From CAZMZW01 sp964571135 (lineage in GTDB: Bacteria; Chloroflexota; Anaerolineae; Anaerolineales; Anaerolineaceae), in NCBI GenBank assembly GCA_964571135.1, contig CAZMZW010000001.1:372001-436000 (forward strand): a DNA stretch of 64,000 nucleotides, in the 5' to 3' direction. Shown in pieces: positions 26,330-35,337 of this stretch (position 1 is the stretch's first letter; each line of letters begins with the position of its first letter). Under the pieces are notes generated by a model, which did not search any database, had not been told where the DNA came from, and saw only the letters and a list, made by a program, of their open reading frames with translations. Both the position numbers and the translations under genes were made by a program.

Positions 26330-27261
26330 TGAAGGTTGAGAATTCGATAATAGGGATTGGAGATTTGGTTGTGGATGTGATCACCCAAATATCTAATTTT
26401 CCCATTACAGAGGGTAATTTTTACTTATCTCATAATTGCTACCCTGATGCAGGCGGAAGAAGCAACTTTTTGATTGCCGCCTCCCGATTGGGTTCCAAAG
26501 TCTTTGCCTTGGGATGTTTAGGTGATGATTTTTGGGGGCAATTATTAAAAAAAATATTAACCAAAGAAAAGATTGATCTTTCATTGGTTCAAACTTTTGC
26601 TAGTACTTCAAGATCAATTGTTATTACTGACCAGAAAGGCAATCACGCTTTCCTCGGTTATTTTGGAGAGGATGTTGAGTATGAATTTGATAGAGAGAGT
26701 GTGACCAAAATACAAAGTGCATCTGCATTGTATGCTTCTGGCTATAATTTCCAAAATGAATATTCTGCCAGAATGACTTTACATGCATATGAGTTTGCCA
26801 AATCGGATTGTCTTTTTAGAGGTTTTGATACCGGACCAATTTTCCATACATTGGATCCTGCCCTTCAAACCGAAATCTTATCTTTAAGCACTCATATTTT
26901 TCTGACGGGCGAGGAATTCAATTTATTGAATTTTAGAAATTTCTCACGTTTTTTTGAACTTGGTGCTAAGGCTGTGGTTATCAAATTAGGCAAGGATGGA
27001 TGCGATCTTTATTCTGACGATAGTAAATTATTCCATATTCCCGGATTAAAAGTTCCGGTTTTGGATACAACAGCTGCAGGAGATTGTTTCGCAGCTGGAT
27101 TCATGACTGGTCTAGTAAAAGGTTATTCCTTAAGAAAATGTGCTGAGTTTGCCAACTGTGTGGGTGCGGCAAAGGTTCAAAAATTAGGAGGTGGTCAAAA
27201 TGTGCCTACCCTCGATCAAGTTAGAGCGGTGGCAAAAGAATTTAATATCACTTTACCTTAA
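26329..27261 (+). CDS. PfkB-family carbohydrate/nucleoside kinase
   Basis: 310 residues with a GTG start that shares one base with the previous stop (TAGTG). PfkB/ribokinase fold: IGDLVVDVI at the start, the GGRSNFLIAASRLGS substrate region, and the ATP/anion-hole motif DTTAAGDCFAAGF near residue 244 with catalytic Asp in AGD (consensus DTxGAGD, here TAAGD). It could phosphorylate ribose released by the hydrolases, or a nucleoside. Its tight link to the DraG-like gene suggests it acts on that product. Confidence 0.88.
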   Translation: MKVENSIIGIGDLVVDVITQISNFPITEGNFYLSHNCYPDAGGRSNFLIAASRLGSKVFALGCLGDDFWGQLLKKILTKEKIDLSLVQTFASTSRSIVITDQKGNHAFLGYFGEDVEYEFDRESVTKIQSASALYASGYNFQNEYSARMTLHAYEFAKSDCLFRGFDTGPIFHTLDPALQTEILSLSTHIFLTGEEFNLLNFRNFSRFFELGAKAVVIKLGKDGCDLYSDDSKLFHIPGLKVPVLDTTAAGDCFAAGFMTGLVKGYSLRKCAEFANCVGAAKVQKLGGGQNVPTLDQVRAVAKEFNITLP

Positions 27262-27362
27262 TTTATATACAACGATTTTAATAATTTGTCGGAAATATCA
27301 ATATCAGTTTCTTATTATCAATATAATAAAAATTATTTGAAATTCTTTAGGAGGTACAAGAG

Positions 27363-28172
27363 ATGTTGCCACAATATCATATAAAGCTTATTAAAGGGGA
27401 TATTGCACCATATGTATTATTGCCAGGAGATCCCAAGCGCGTTGAAGTTGTAGCCAAGCACTGGGATGAAGCCCATAAGGTTGCCGATAACCGCGAATAT
27501 ATTACTTATACTGGCATTTATAAGGGAGCACCCATATCCTGCACCAGCACCGGGATTGGTTGCCCTTCAACATCCATCGCCATGGAAGAGTTGGCAAGGG
27601 TGGGTGCAACAACTTTTATTCGTATCGGTACATGTGGAACTGTACAGGATTATATTCAAAATGGTGACATTGCCATCTTTGATTCAGCTGCCAGATATGA
27701 TGGTGCATCCCACTTGTATGCTCCACCTGAGTTTCCTGCAGTGGCAACTCATGAAGTTGTCAGTGCCTGTATCGATGCAGGTGATCGGTTGGGATATCGT
27801 TTTCATGTGGGTACAACCCGGTCGGCCGATACTTTCTACGCAGGACATCCACACCCGGGTTCTTCATTCAATAATTATTGGCAATCCAATTGGAGATACT
27901 TTTTTGAAGACTTAAAAAGGTTGAATATTATCGCAGCCGAAATGGAAGCCAGTATTATTTTTGTGCTTGCCCGCGTTTGGGGTCTTCGCGCAGGTGGAAT
28001 TTCGGTCGTATTGGACAATATGCTCAAGGTTTCAGGTGAGGATAAAAAATTTGATCCTCAAAAAGATGTAGATCATGGAGAGGAAAATATCGAAAAGTTG
28101 GCAATCATGGGAAGTGAAGCAATTCGGATTCTATACGAAATAGATAAGAAAAAAGAACAAGCTACAGTTTAA
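27363..28172 (+). CDS. Uridine phosphorylase-like nucleoside phosphorylase, paralogue 6 of 6
   Basis: 269 residues; ATG after AGGAGG. Separated from copies 1-5 by the DraG-like and PfkB genes. All phosphate-site residues are kept; the start LIKGDIAPYVLLPGDPKR differs slightly (KGD for PGD). Loop: YAGHPHPGSSFNNYWQSNWR, and the segment before EMEAS is IIAAEMEAS rather than IIVGEMEAS. A terminator follows. Confidence 0.88.
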   Translation: MLPQYHIKLIKGDIAPYVLLPGDPKRVEVVAKHWDEAHKVADNREYITYTGIYKGAPISCTSTGIGCPSTSIAMEELARVGATTFIRIGTCGTVQDYIQNGDIAIFDSAARYDGASHLYAPPEFPAVATHEVVSACIDAGDRLGYRFHVGTTRSADTFYAGHPHPGSSFNNYWQSNWRYFFEDLKRLNIIAAEMEASIIFVLARVWGLRAGGISVVLDNMLKVSGEDKKFDPQKDVDHGEENIEKLAIMGSEAIRILYEIDKKKEQATV

Positions 28173-28210
28173 GAACAAATCAATCTAAAGTTGTGTATAA
28201 ATATCTTGGA

Positions 28211-28256
28211 AACACGACCGAAATAAATAATTAAACCGGTCTTGTTTTCTTTTTTA
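28211..28256 (+). terminator. Rho-independent terminator after phosphorylase 6
   Basis: AACACGACCG (28211-28220) pairs, with one mismatch, with CGGTCTTGTT (28237-28246), followed by TTCTTTTTT. It marks the end of the phosphorylase/DraG/PfkB transcription unit. Confidence 0.75.
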
Positions 28257-28355
28257 AAGATTTTTACTTAATCCATGATCTTTTGCTTATTTGGATTGAA
28301 CCGCATGAAAATACTAAGATGTTAATTATCTGAACCACAACTAATAACACACATT

Positions 28356-29555
28356 ATGAAAAAAATCAATAAAAACGTAAAGATAAGCTTCTTTTTTAAA
28401 TCCTTTTATGGTCTATCGTTAGGAATTTACCTGGTCATATTCAATTTATATCTTGTTGAGATGGGAATTGCCGCAGACATGATTGGCACAATTCTAAGTG
28501 CCAGTCCTTTGGCATACGCCATCGGTTCAATTCCCATCGGATATCTGACTGAAATTATCGGTTTCAAGAAAAGTTTTTTGTTGATATATGGGGTATCGGG
28601 TTTAGCTTTAATTCTTCAAGTCATTACTACAAACATCGGATTTATTTTTTTAGCTGCATTTATTAATGGTCTGGCCCTATCCGGGGATTTTATCGCAAAT
28701 TTGATGTTCCTTGCACAAAACTCAACAACTGATGACCATTCACGAATATACAGCCTAAGCAGTTTGTTTTTCAATCTGTCAATATCGATCGGTTCGCTTA
28801 CTGCAGTAATCATTCCAAATATTCTTTTAAGTTTGAATATTTCATTATTCATTGTGTATCGTTTGACCCTTATAATATCAGGAATATTCCTTCTCGCCGC
28901 AATAATACCAAGCCTTCAAATATCTGAAGATAATCAGAACCAAACCCGAAAAATAGATTTTCATCCATATTTTCGAGGTATGAATTCATTCACCTTTAAA
29001 CAGGTAATTACTTGTTTGAGTCTGGGAATATCTATTGGCAGCCTGACTCCCTTTATGAACCTGTACTTTATTAATCATCTGGGAAGTAGTAGAGAATTTT
29101 TCGGAACAATTTCTGCATTAACCATTATTTTTATCATGATAGCGGTCAACATCGGCCCTTTATTAGTGTCCCGATGGAGGAGTGTGACGGTAGTAACAAC
29201 TGCACGATTGATATTTGTAGTTTTTCTTATGGTTTTTATCTTCACTTCCACTCCGATGGTTGGGGCGTTCGCTTACTGGATCATGATACCCATTTTTCAA
29301 ATGTCTCAGCCGTTGGCGTTGGCTTTTGCAACCAAGGTTACAACAATCAAATATAGAACTGCTGTCACTTCATGGATAAATGTTGCTTATTGGTTGGGTT
29401 TTGCTATTGCAGCGCCAATTGTTGGATTTTTTATGTTTAGGTCAAATTTACGATTTCCCCTTTTCATGGCTGCCGTTACCATGATTCTTGCGGCGATATT
29501 TAACCAAATCTTTTTTAATAAATCAGAGAGGACTATCGAAAAGAATAATTTATAA
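28356..29555 (+). CDS. MFS transporter 1
   Basis: 399 residues with twelve hydrophobic helices in two halves. The helix 2-3 loop reads GYLTEIIGFKKSFLL, a version of the major-facilitator signature G-x3-D-x2-G-R-K. Related by eye to the MFS gene at 31781-33019: both share an NLY start (IFNLYLVEMGI / EFNLYILSLGI), a GTI-LSASPLAYAIGSIPIG / GVILSLTPFAQALAAIPVG segment and a helix-breaking central loop with 'SPYL' or 'HPYF'. Given the neighbours it probably moves nucleosides, bases or sugars, but the direction and substrate cannot be read from the sequence. Confidence 0.82.
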   Translation: MKKINKNVKISFFFKSFYGLSLGIYLVIFNLYLVEMGIAADMIGTILSASPLAYAIGSIPIGYLTEIIGFKKSFLLIYGVSGLALILQVITTNIGFIFLAAFINGLALSGDFIANLMFLAQNSTTDDHSRIYSLSSLFFNLSISIGSLTAVIIPNILLSLNISLFIVYRLTLIISGIFLLAAIIPSLQISEDNQNQTRKIDFHPYFRGMNSFTFKQVITCLSLGISIGSLTPFMNLYFINHLGSSREFFGTISALTIIFIMIAVNIGPLLVSRWRSVTVVTTARLIFVVFLMVFIFTSTPMVGAFAYWIMIPIFQMSQPLALAFATKVTTIKYRTAVTSWINVAYWLGFAIAAPIVGFFMFRSNLRFPLFMAAVTMILAAIFNQIFFNKSERTIEKNNL

Positions 29556-29700
29556 AAAACTTTATATGAATCCCATTTCTTTTCATTAGTAATATTTGGA
29601 AACATAATATTGGTATGTTGTATAGTTCTCTTATCCTTGATTATGGATTGTATAAAAATCTTTCGGTCTGATTAAACCTTTTATCATTCAGGAGATTCTA

Positions 29701-30672
29701 ATGAAGAGAAAAATCATTATTGATACTGACCCAGGAATTGATGACACAATTGCGTTTTGCGTGGCGCTGAACTCTCCGAAATTATCAATCCTAGGACTAA
29801 CCACTATTTTTGGGAATACAAAAGGCGAGTTTACGGCACAAAATGCCCTTCGCCTTTCTGAATTGGATGAATCTCATACTATTCCAGTTGCACGCGGCAG
29901 CGATTTGCCTCTAGTTACAACTATTCAATCACTAGGAACCATTGTTCATGGAGAAGATGGTTTGGGAAATACAAATCAACCATCTCCAAAAAGCAAGTTT
30001 ATCCAACCATCTGCGGCTGAGTTCATTGTAAAATCTATTCGAGATAATCCGGGGGAAATAACATTATTAACGCTAGGTCCATTAACTAATATAGCCCTTG
30101 CATTGCGCCTCTATCCAAATTTGGTTAACCAAGTAAAAAACATTGTAATTATGGGAGGGGTGGTGGCAAATCCAGGAAATGTGAATCCGATCGCTGAAGC
30201 AAATATGTATCGTGATCCTCATGCTGCTGAGGTTGTATTTTCCTCAGGATGTCCGATAGTTATGGTCGGCTTAGATGTCACTCATAAGACGATAATCACC
30301 CCTTCCCTCTTAGAAGAAATATATAAAGTAGAAAATCCAGAAACAACATTAATTAAACAAATTATTCCCTGTTATCAACGTTTTTTTAACCAGTATTACC
30401 ATATGAATGGTGCATTTTATGCCCACGATCCTTCTGCTATGGCATATGTGATCAATCCTGGCCTTTTTGAAATACGTCATGCACCGATTTTTATAGAAAC
30501 AGAAGGTCGTTGTATTGGTCAGACAACTGCGGATTGGGACCATCGATGGGAAAATCGATCTGAGGTGAATATTTGTGTAAATGTTGATTCTGTGGGAGTG
30601 TTGAAACTAATTAAAGAAAGCCTAACGAAAGAGATAACCTCTAAGTTGGGAATTGTAAGGGTTCATAAATAA
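29701..30672 (+). CDS. Inosine-uridine-type nucleoside hydrolase 1
   Basis: 323 residues of the IU-NH family. The Ca-binding Asp cluster DTDPGIDD is at residues 8-15 and the later GPLTNIALAL and MGGVVANPGNVNPIAEANMYRDPHAAE segments are typical. The catalytic His-Asp pair is present in YAHDPSAMAYVINP. The enzyme hydrolyses nucleosides to base plus free ribose, which would feed the PfkB kinases. ATG lies eight bases after an AGGAG site. Confidence 0.9.
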   Translation: MKRKIIIDTDPGIDDTIAFCVALNSPKLSILGLTTIFGNTKGEFTAQNALRLSELDESHTIPVARGSDLPLVTTIQSLGTIVHGEDGLGNTNQPSPKSKFIQPSAAEFIVKSIRDNPGEITLLTLGPLTNIALALRLYPNLVNQVKNIVIMGGVVANPGNVNPIAEANMYRDPHAAEVVFSSGCPIVMVGLDVTHKTIITPSLLEEIYKVENPETTLIKQIIPCYQRFFNQYYHMNGAFYAHDPSAMAYVINPGLFEIRHAPIFIETEGRCIGQTTADWDHRWENRSEVNICVNVDSVGVLKLIKESLTKEITSKLGIVRVHK

Positions 30673-30803
30673 TATTCTATTTAAAGTAGTTATTACGAGT
30701 TGTTTTTACATTCGTTTACTATCATTTAATTTGGAAAAATCCAATAAGGTAAACGATAATCAATAATGATTTAATTCTAAAATTTTTTTCTTTTGGAGGA
30801 GAA

Positions 30804-31769
30804 TTGGTAAAAAATGTAATCATCGATTGTGATACTGGCATGGACGATGCGGTTGCTTTACTCCTGGCGATACGTTCACCAATCTTGAATGTAATTGGAA
30901 TCACCTGTGTGAATGGCAATGTCACCCTGGATAAGGTGATTAACAACACTCTACGTGTTGTTGATCACGGTGGAAAGAATGTACCTGTTTATGCTGGGGC
31001 AGATTCTGCCTTTTTACCTGAAAAATCGGCGAATGCTGCTTATGCGCATGGCTCGGATGGATTAGGTGGAATTCCTTTTCCAAAGTCCACAAGAAAAATA
31101 GAAAAAGAACATGCGGTTGATTTTATTATCAGGGTCACTATGGAAGCCTGTCAGCCGTTGGAATGGATCACATTAGCGCCACTTACCAATATTGCTCTGG
31201 CAATTCAAAAAGAGCCATGCATTATTAGTAAAGTACAAAGGCTGACCATGATGGCAGGGGGATTAGATTCAGGAAATTTCGCTCCCATGTCTGAGTTTAA
31301 CGTATTTGCAGACCCAGAAGCTGCCAAAATTGTCTTCGAGAGTGCCATTCCGAAAACAATGGTTCCTCTGGATCCTCTATCGAACGGTGGATTTTTGAAT
31401 AAGAAAGATGCCATTCAAGTTCGGGCAAATAGTAATAAGTTGTGGTGTGAAATGGTTTGGATGATCTTATCTCGAGAAGCCGCGATACGTAAAGAACTTG
31501 GCAGAAAACAATTTCAAGCGGATGAATTTGCTTCACCGCCTGATCTGCTGGCAATGGCTGTGGCAATTAAGCCATCTATTGCGGTCATTAAGAGGTATCC
31601 TGTATTTATTGAAACAATTGGTGAATATACACGTGGTATGACAGTTGTAGATCGCAGGCGTTATTCGAAAGGGCAACAATTCTCTTCAATAAATAAAACC
31701 AAAGTTGTACTTTCTGTTGATCAAAAGCAATACGCCTCATTAGTTTTAAATACCTGGTTAAATGGATAG
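30804..31769 (+). CDS. Nucleoside hydrolase 2, lacking the catalytic His
   Basis: 321 residues with a TTG start at 30804, five bases after TTGGAGGAG; the nearest ATG is out of frame. The Ca site DCDTGMDD (8-15) and GGLDSGNFAPMSEFNVFADPEAA are kept. At the place where active members have His-Asp before a Pro/Ala run, this protein has ASPPDLLAMAVAIKP: the Asp is kept but the His is replaced by Pro. Members without this His are known to be altered in base preference or activity, so it may favour purines or another substrate. It ends 11 bases before the second MFS gene. Confidence 0.85.
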   Translation: MVKNVIIDCDTGMDDAVALLLAIRSPILNVIGITCVNGNVTLDKVINNTLRVVDHGGKNVPVYAGADSAFLPEKSANAAYAHGSDGLGGIPFPKSTRKIEKEHAVDFIIRVTMEACQPLEWITLAPLTNIALAIQKEPCIISKVQRLTMMAGGLDSGNFAPMSEFNVFADPEAAKIVFESAIPKTMVPLDPLSNGGFLNKKDAIQVRANSNKLWCEMVWMILSREAAIRKELGRKQFQADEFASPPDLLAMAVAIKPSIAVIKRYPVFIETIGEYTRGMTVVDRRRYSKGQQFSSINKTKVVLSVDQKQYASLVLNTWLNG

Positions 31770-31780
31770 GCAAGGTTTTC

Positions 31781-33019
31781 GTGATTCCGAGTATTAAGAA
31801 ATATTATCTTAGCATACGGGGATTAAATCGTAATGTTAAGTTATACCTAGTCACAATTTTTCTAATTAACATTGGATTTGGTGTTTTTCAAACCGAATTT
31901 AATTTATACATATTATCGTTGGGAATTAATCCTGAATTTCTCGGGGTAATCTTAAGCCTTACTCCCTTTGCCCAGGCTTTGGCAGCCATTCCCGTTGGTT
32001 TCCTGGCGGAGAAGATCGGCAATAAGCGCGCATTGATCCTGACTAATGCATTAATTGGCTTTGCTTACCTTTTAAGAGTGGTGTCTTCCAATCACATCTT
32101 GATCCTTGTGGGCGCTTTCCTCACCGGTGTCATGGCCTGCGGTTATTTTATTATTCAAGTACCCTTCATTTCCCATTACGTGTTTGAAGAGAAAAATAAA
32201 GCGTTCACTTTTGCCAGCATAGTTTTTTATTCAGGTATTTCCATCGGTACCCTGATTGGTGGATTTTTACCCAAACTGATTGGCAGTTTTTTGATAGATG
32301 AAACCCTGGCTTACAGATTAATTTTAGTTTTATTCAGTCTCCTAATAATTACAGCTACCTACCCCTTGTTTCTGCTGGAAAAAGATAAACCACATGATAC
32401 CCATAAAATCAGTCTTTCTCCTTATCTTAATAATATTGATACAAATACAGTTCGTTTTGCTGTTATCGAATTTTTTATCGGTTTGGGATGGATGTTCATA
32501 ACACTATTCATTAATATAATTTTTGTCCGTTACTATCAATCCAATCTAGAATTCTTTGGTACATCCGCATCCTTGCTTATCGTTCCAACCATCCTGTTAC
32601 TTTTTATTGGCCCGGCATTAGCAAAAAAAATATCAACGTTGCAAGTGATAATGGTCAGCCGCTTATTATCCGCTCTTTTTGCCTTTCTTACTGTCCTCAC
32701 CATCAATCCCTGGTTGGGGGCTAGCGCTTATCTTTTATTCCGCTCATCATTAATCCTGGCCCAATCATTGGGGGTTGCCTTTGCTGTTTCCATTGCTACA
32801 CGCCGATCCCGTGTGGCTACCTCTGCCTGGCTAGAGGCAACTTTTGATATTGGCTCAGGGTTGGCAGCTTTACTAGGCGGCATATTGATTGCTGCCAATT
32901 CCTTTTTTATGCTTGGATTGATTTCAGCAGTCACATTAGGTATATCCTTCTACCTCACCTGGTTTTTCTTTGGAAGAAATAATAAAGAACAAATGCTTAA
33001 AGTAGAAATTTCTGAATAA
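31781..33019 (+). CDS. MFS transporter 2
   Basis: 412 residues, GTG start at 31781 with an AAGG site nearby. Twelve helices; helix 2-3 loop GFLAEKIGNKRALIL. Paralogue of the MFS transporter at 28356-29555. The pairing of each MFS gene with a nucleoside hydrolase (28356/29701 and 30804/31781) suggests that transporter and hydrolase act on the same compounds. Confidence 0.82.
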   Translation: MIPSIKKYYLSIRGLNRNVKLYLVTIFLINIGFGVFQTEFNLYILSLGINPEFLGVILSLTPFAQALAAIPVGFLAEKIGNKRALILTNALIGFAYLLRVVSSNHILILVGAFLTGVMACGYFIIQVPFISHYVFEEKNKAFTFASIVFYSGISIGTLIGGFLPKLIGSFLIDETLAYRLILVLFSLLIITATYPLFLLEKDKPHDTHKISLSPYLNNIDTNTVRFAVIEFFIGLGWMFITLFINIIFVRYYQSNLEFFGTSASLLIVPTILLLFIGPALAKKISTLQVIMVSRLLSALFAFLTVLTINPWLGASAYLLFRSSLILAQSLGVAFAVSIATRRSRVATSAWLEATFDIGSGLAALLGGILIAANSFFMLGLISAVTLGISFYLTWFFFGRNNKEQMLKVEISE

Positions 33020-33468
33020 TTAATATTCCTTATAATTATTAAATATAATTTCCCTTTTGATTCTTCTGAACCTAAAATACTGCAATATCAAATGCTCAAA
33101 TCGTCTTTAATGCCTCGGTGAAATCAGCAATGATATTGTCCACATTTTCAATCCCAATATAAATCTGGATCTTGCCATAGTGGATATATAAAAATTATTT
33201 TGATTTGAAAATATAACCGGGAAAGTCGTTGCAAATTGCACTTCGGTAGTGGCGTGAATTTCGTCATTTTCCACAGCGCAGCCCTATTTTCTAATTTCCG
33301 GAATTATGAAGCCCTGGAATTTTTATTTAAACCCTTTCAATAAAGACAATGAATGAATAAGATCCATAATACATAGAGCATCAACGCATTCTGTGTATTT
33401 TAAAATCTAAATGCATTGAATGGATAATCATTGATCGTGAATAAATAAAAGCAAAGCAAAAAACAATA
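33020..33468. other. Gap with a gene remnant between convergent operons
   Basis: 449 bases. Apart from the PLP-enzyme remnant at 33096-33173 nothing recognisable is present; no terminator hairpin with a T run was found. Confidence 0.5.
33096..33173 (-). pseudogene. C-terminal remnant of a Cys/Met-metabolism PLP enzyme
   Basis: The minus strand reads GKIQIYIGIENVDNIIADFTEALKTI and a stop. This is the typical last 25 residues of the cystathionine gamma-synthase / O-acetylhomoserine sulfhydrylase family (consensus VRLSVGIEDVDDLIADLEQAL). The frame is closed just upstream and no other part of the enzyme is seen, so only this end survives, left after a deletion or a transfer breakpoint. Confidence 0.65.
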
Positions 33469-35337
33469 TCAAATTATCCATTCCAGACCTAATTCTTGAA
33501 GTGTTGTGACCGATGGCTTACCATCTTCATTCCAACCTGCTAGGTGATAATATTCTTTTATAGCTTTTTCTAATTCACCGCTGGGAATGAACATACCATC
33601 CGTTACCCCTCCTGCCAGTTTTTGATTAAGTTTGGGAGGAACAACATCAGCATCACCACCAACACCTTCGCGGGCATTGAATGCCCTGAGCAAATTTAAT
33701 CGCCTCTTACCTACCAACATTAGTTCCGATAAGGAAGACTTCCAACCAGTCACCAAGTTGACCAGGTTAACCAATTCGTGTGGGCGGTATAATTGCCAGA
33801 CCGGCCCAAACACAAAATTGCAACAGTCGAGTGTATCTAAGAGGCTGTAAAAATATTGAGTGTAAAGAGCAAATTTCACTTTTTCAGTATTGATACTGGT
33901 ATTCGGTTGTGGATTTATTAATCCCAAAGAAGCCATATGCTCCGAATACTGATTATATGAATAATCATGTTCTGATGAATTATGGTCTGCACCAAATGAA
34001 TTAACTGCATAAATTAAACCCAGACTCCTCTTTTCCTGCGGCATGTGCGCAGGCATTTCGCTGTTCTTGACCGAAACAAGCAAATCCTGCCCAACTTCCA
34101 ACTCAGCTGCTGCCCGTTCAGATCCTAGTCCAAGTGTTCTCCCAATGCCTTGCTGTTTGGCAATCATTTCGACAAGCTCAACCATAGCCTGGGCGTTTCC
34201 AAATCGACAAGGTATATCTTTAATGTAAGTATCTTTGAGATATCCTTTTTCAATACAGTCCATGAACCAGGCGATGGTCGCTCCACATGCCATAGTATCT
34301 ATGCCGTACATATTGCAGAGCTGGTTGGCATAACAGATGGCTTCCAGGTCGGTTATTCCACAATAAGATCCAAGTGTGGCAATCGTCTCGTATTCAGGAC
34401 CCCCATATCGTCTGGAAACCTGGTATTCATCGTTATTAATCTCGACGACTCGTTTACAACGAATTACGCAACCGTAGCACGTATCACGGTCTTTCAGTAC
34501 AGTCTCATACATGGTTTCGCCAGAAATGCGGTCTGCATTATCCAGGAAACCGGAGGACCAGTTCCTGGTTGGCAGAAAACCGATCAGGTTTTTACTTTTA
34601 ACCGCCCGAGCAGTTCCATATTTTCCAAAGTCCGAGAGGGATACTTTGGGAAAACGTCTGACACCTTCCCGTGCAAGCTGTTTAATTCCCTCCGGATAAA
34701 AGAAATCCGGTTTGACCTTGCCACACACGGCAACTGCCTTTAAATTCTTGGATGCCATCACCGTGCCCATTCCAGTGCGTCCATTTGCCCTGTTTGCGTT
34801 TGTTATCACTGCACCATAGAGAACTCCGTTCTCCGCGGCAGGTCCACATTGAGCCACCTGGATGTGTTCATCAGCCAATTCCTTTCGGATGATATCTTCC
34901 ACATCTGCGGTGAATTTTCCCATCAGATGACTGGCATTACGGAATTCAATTTTTTCGGGTGTGATCCATAAATAGACCGGTGTTTTAGATTTGCCATTGA
35001 TGACGATGCCGTCATACCCGGTGAATTTCAACTCTACCGGGAATGTACCGCCGGACTGCGAATCACCCACCAGGTTGGAAAGAGGGGATTTGGCAGTAAC
35101 CGTTAGCCGTGATAAACCAGATATGGGTGCGCCGGTAAGCACACTGGTAAAAAAACATAAAGTATTGGATGGATCAAGAGGATGGATTTTTTGGGGAGTA
35201 TTTTTTATCAGATAATACACACCCATGGCGCTACCCCCCATATATTTTCGATAAAAGCTTTCCTCAGGAGAATCGACCTTAAATGAATGATTGGAAAGGT
35301 CAACCATCAATATTTTCCCATGGAATCCATTTGGCAT
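33469..35337 (-). CDS. Aldehyde ferredoxin oxidoreductase (tungsto/molybdopterin enzyme)
   Basis: 622 residues, the usual AOR length. The N-terminal pterin domain has GFHGKILMVDLSN and the KYMGGSAMGVYYL loop. The [4Fe-4S] cysteines are C287-x2-C290-x3-C294 (CYGCVIRC) and a late Cys at 505 or 506 (DCC), which match the spacing in the Pyrococcus enzyme. It oxidises aldehydes to acids with ferredoxin reduction in the cytosol of anaerobes, using a tungsten- or molybdenum-bispterin. Substrates in this region could be acetaldehyde or a sugar-derived aldehyde. The start ATG at 35337 is preceded by GGAGG. No cofactor synthesis genes are in the window. Confidence 0.92.
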   Translation of the reverse strand: MPNGFHGKILMVDLSNHSFKVDSPEESFYRKYMGGSAMGVYYLIKNTPQKIHPLDPSNTLCFFTSVLTGAPISGLSRLTVTAKSPLSNLVGDSQSGGTFPVELKFTGYDGIVINGKSKTPVYLWITPEKIEFRNASHLMGKFTADVEDIIRKELADEHIQVAQCGPAAENGVLYGAVITNANRANGRTGMGTVMASKNLKAVAVCGKVKPDFFYPEGIKQLAREGVRRFPKVSLSDFGKYGTARAVKSKNLIGFLPTRNWSSGFLDNADRISGETMYETVLKDRDTCYGCVIRCKRVVEINNDEYQVSRRYGGPEYETIATLGSYCGITDLEAICYANQLCNMYGIDTMACGATIAWFMDCIEKGYLKDTYIKDIPCRFGNAQAMVELVEMIAKQQGIGRTLGLGSERAAAELEVGQDLLVSVKNSEMPAHMPQEKRSLGLIYAVNSFGADHNSSEHDYSYNQYSEHMASLGLINPQPNTSINTEKVKFALYTQYFYSLLDTLDCCNFVFGPVWQLYRPHELVNLVNLVTGWKSSLSELMLVGKRRLNLLRAFNAREGVGGDADVVPPKLNQKLAGGVTDGMFIPSGELEKAIKEYYHLAGWNEDGKPSVTTLQELGLEWII

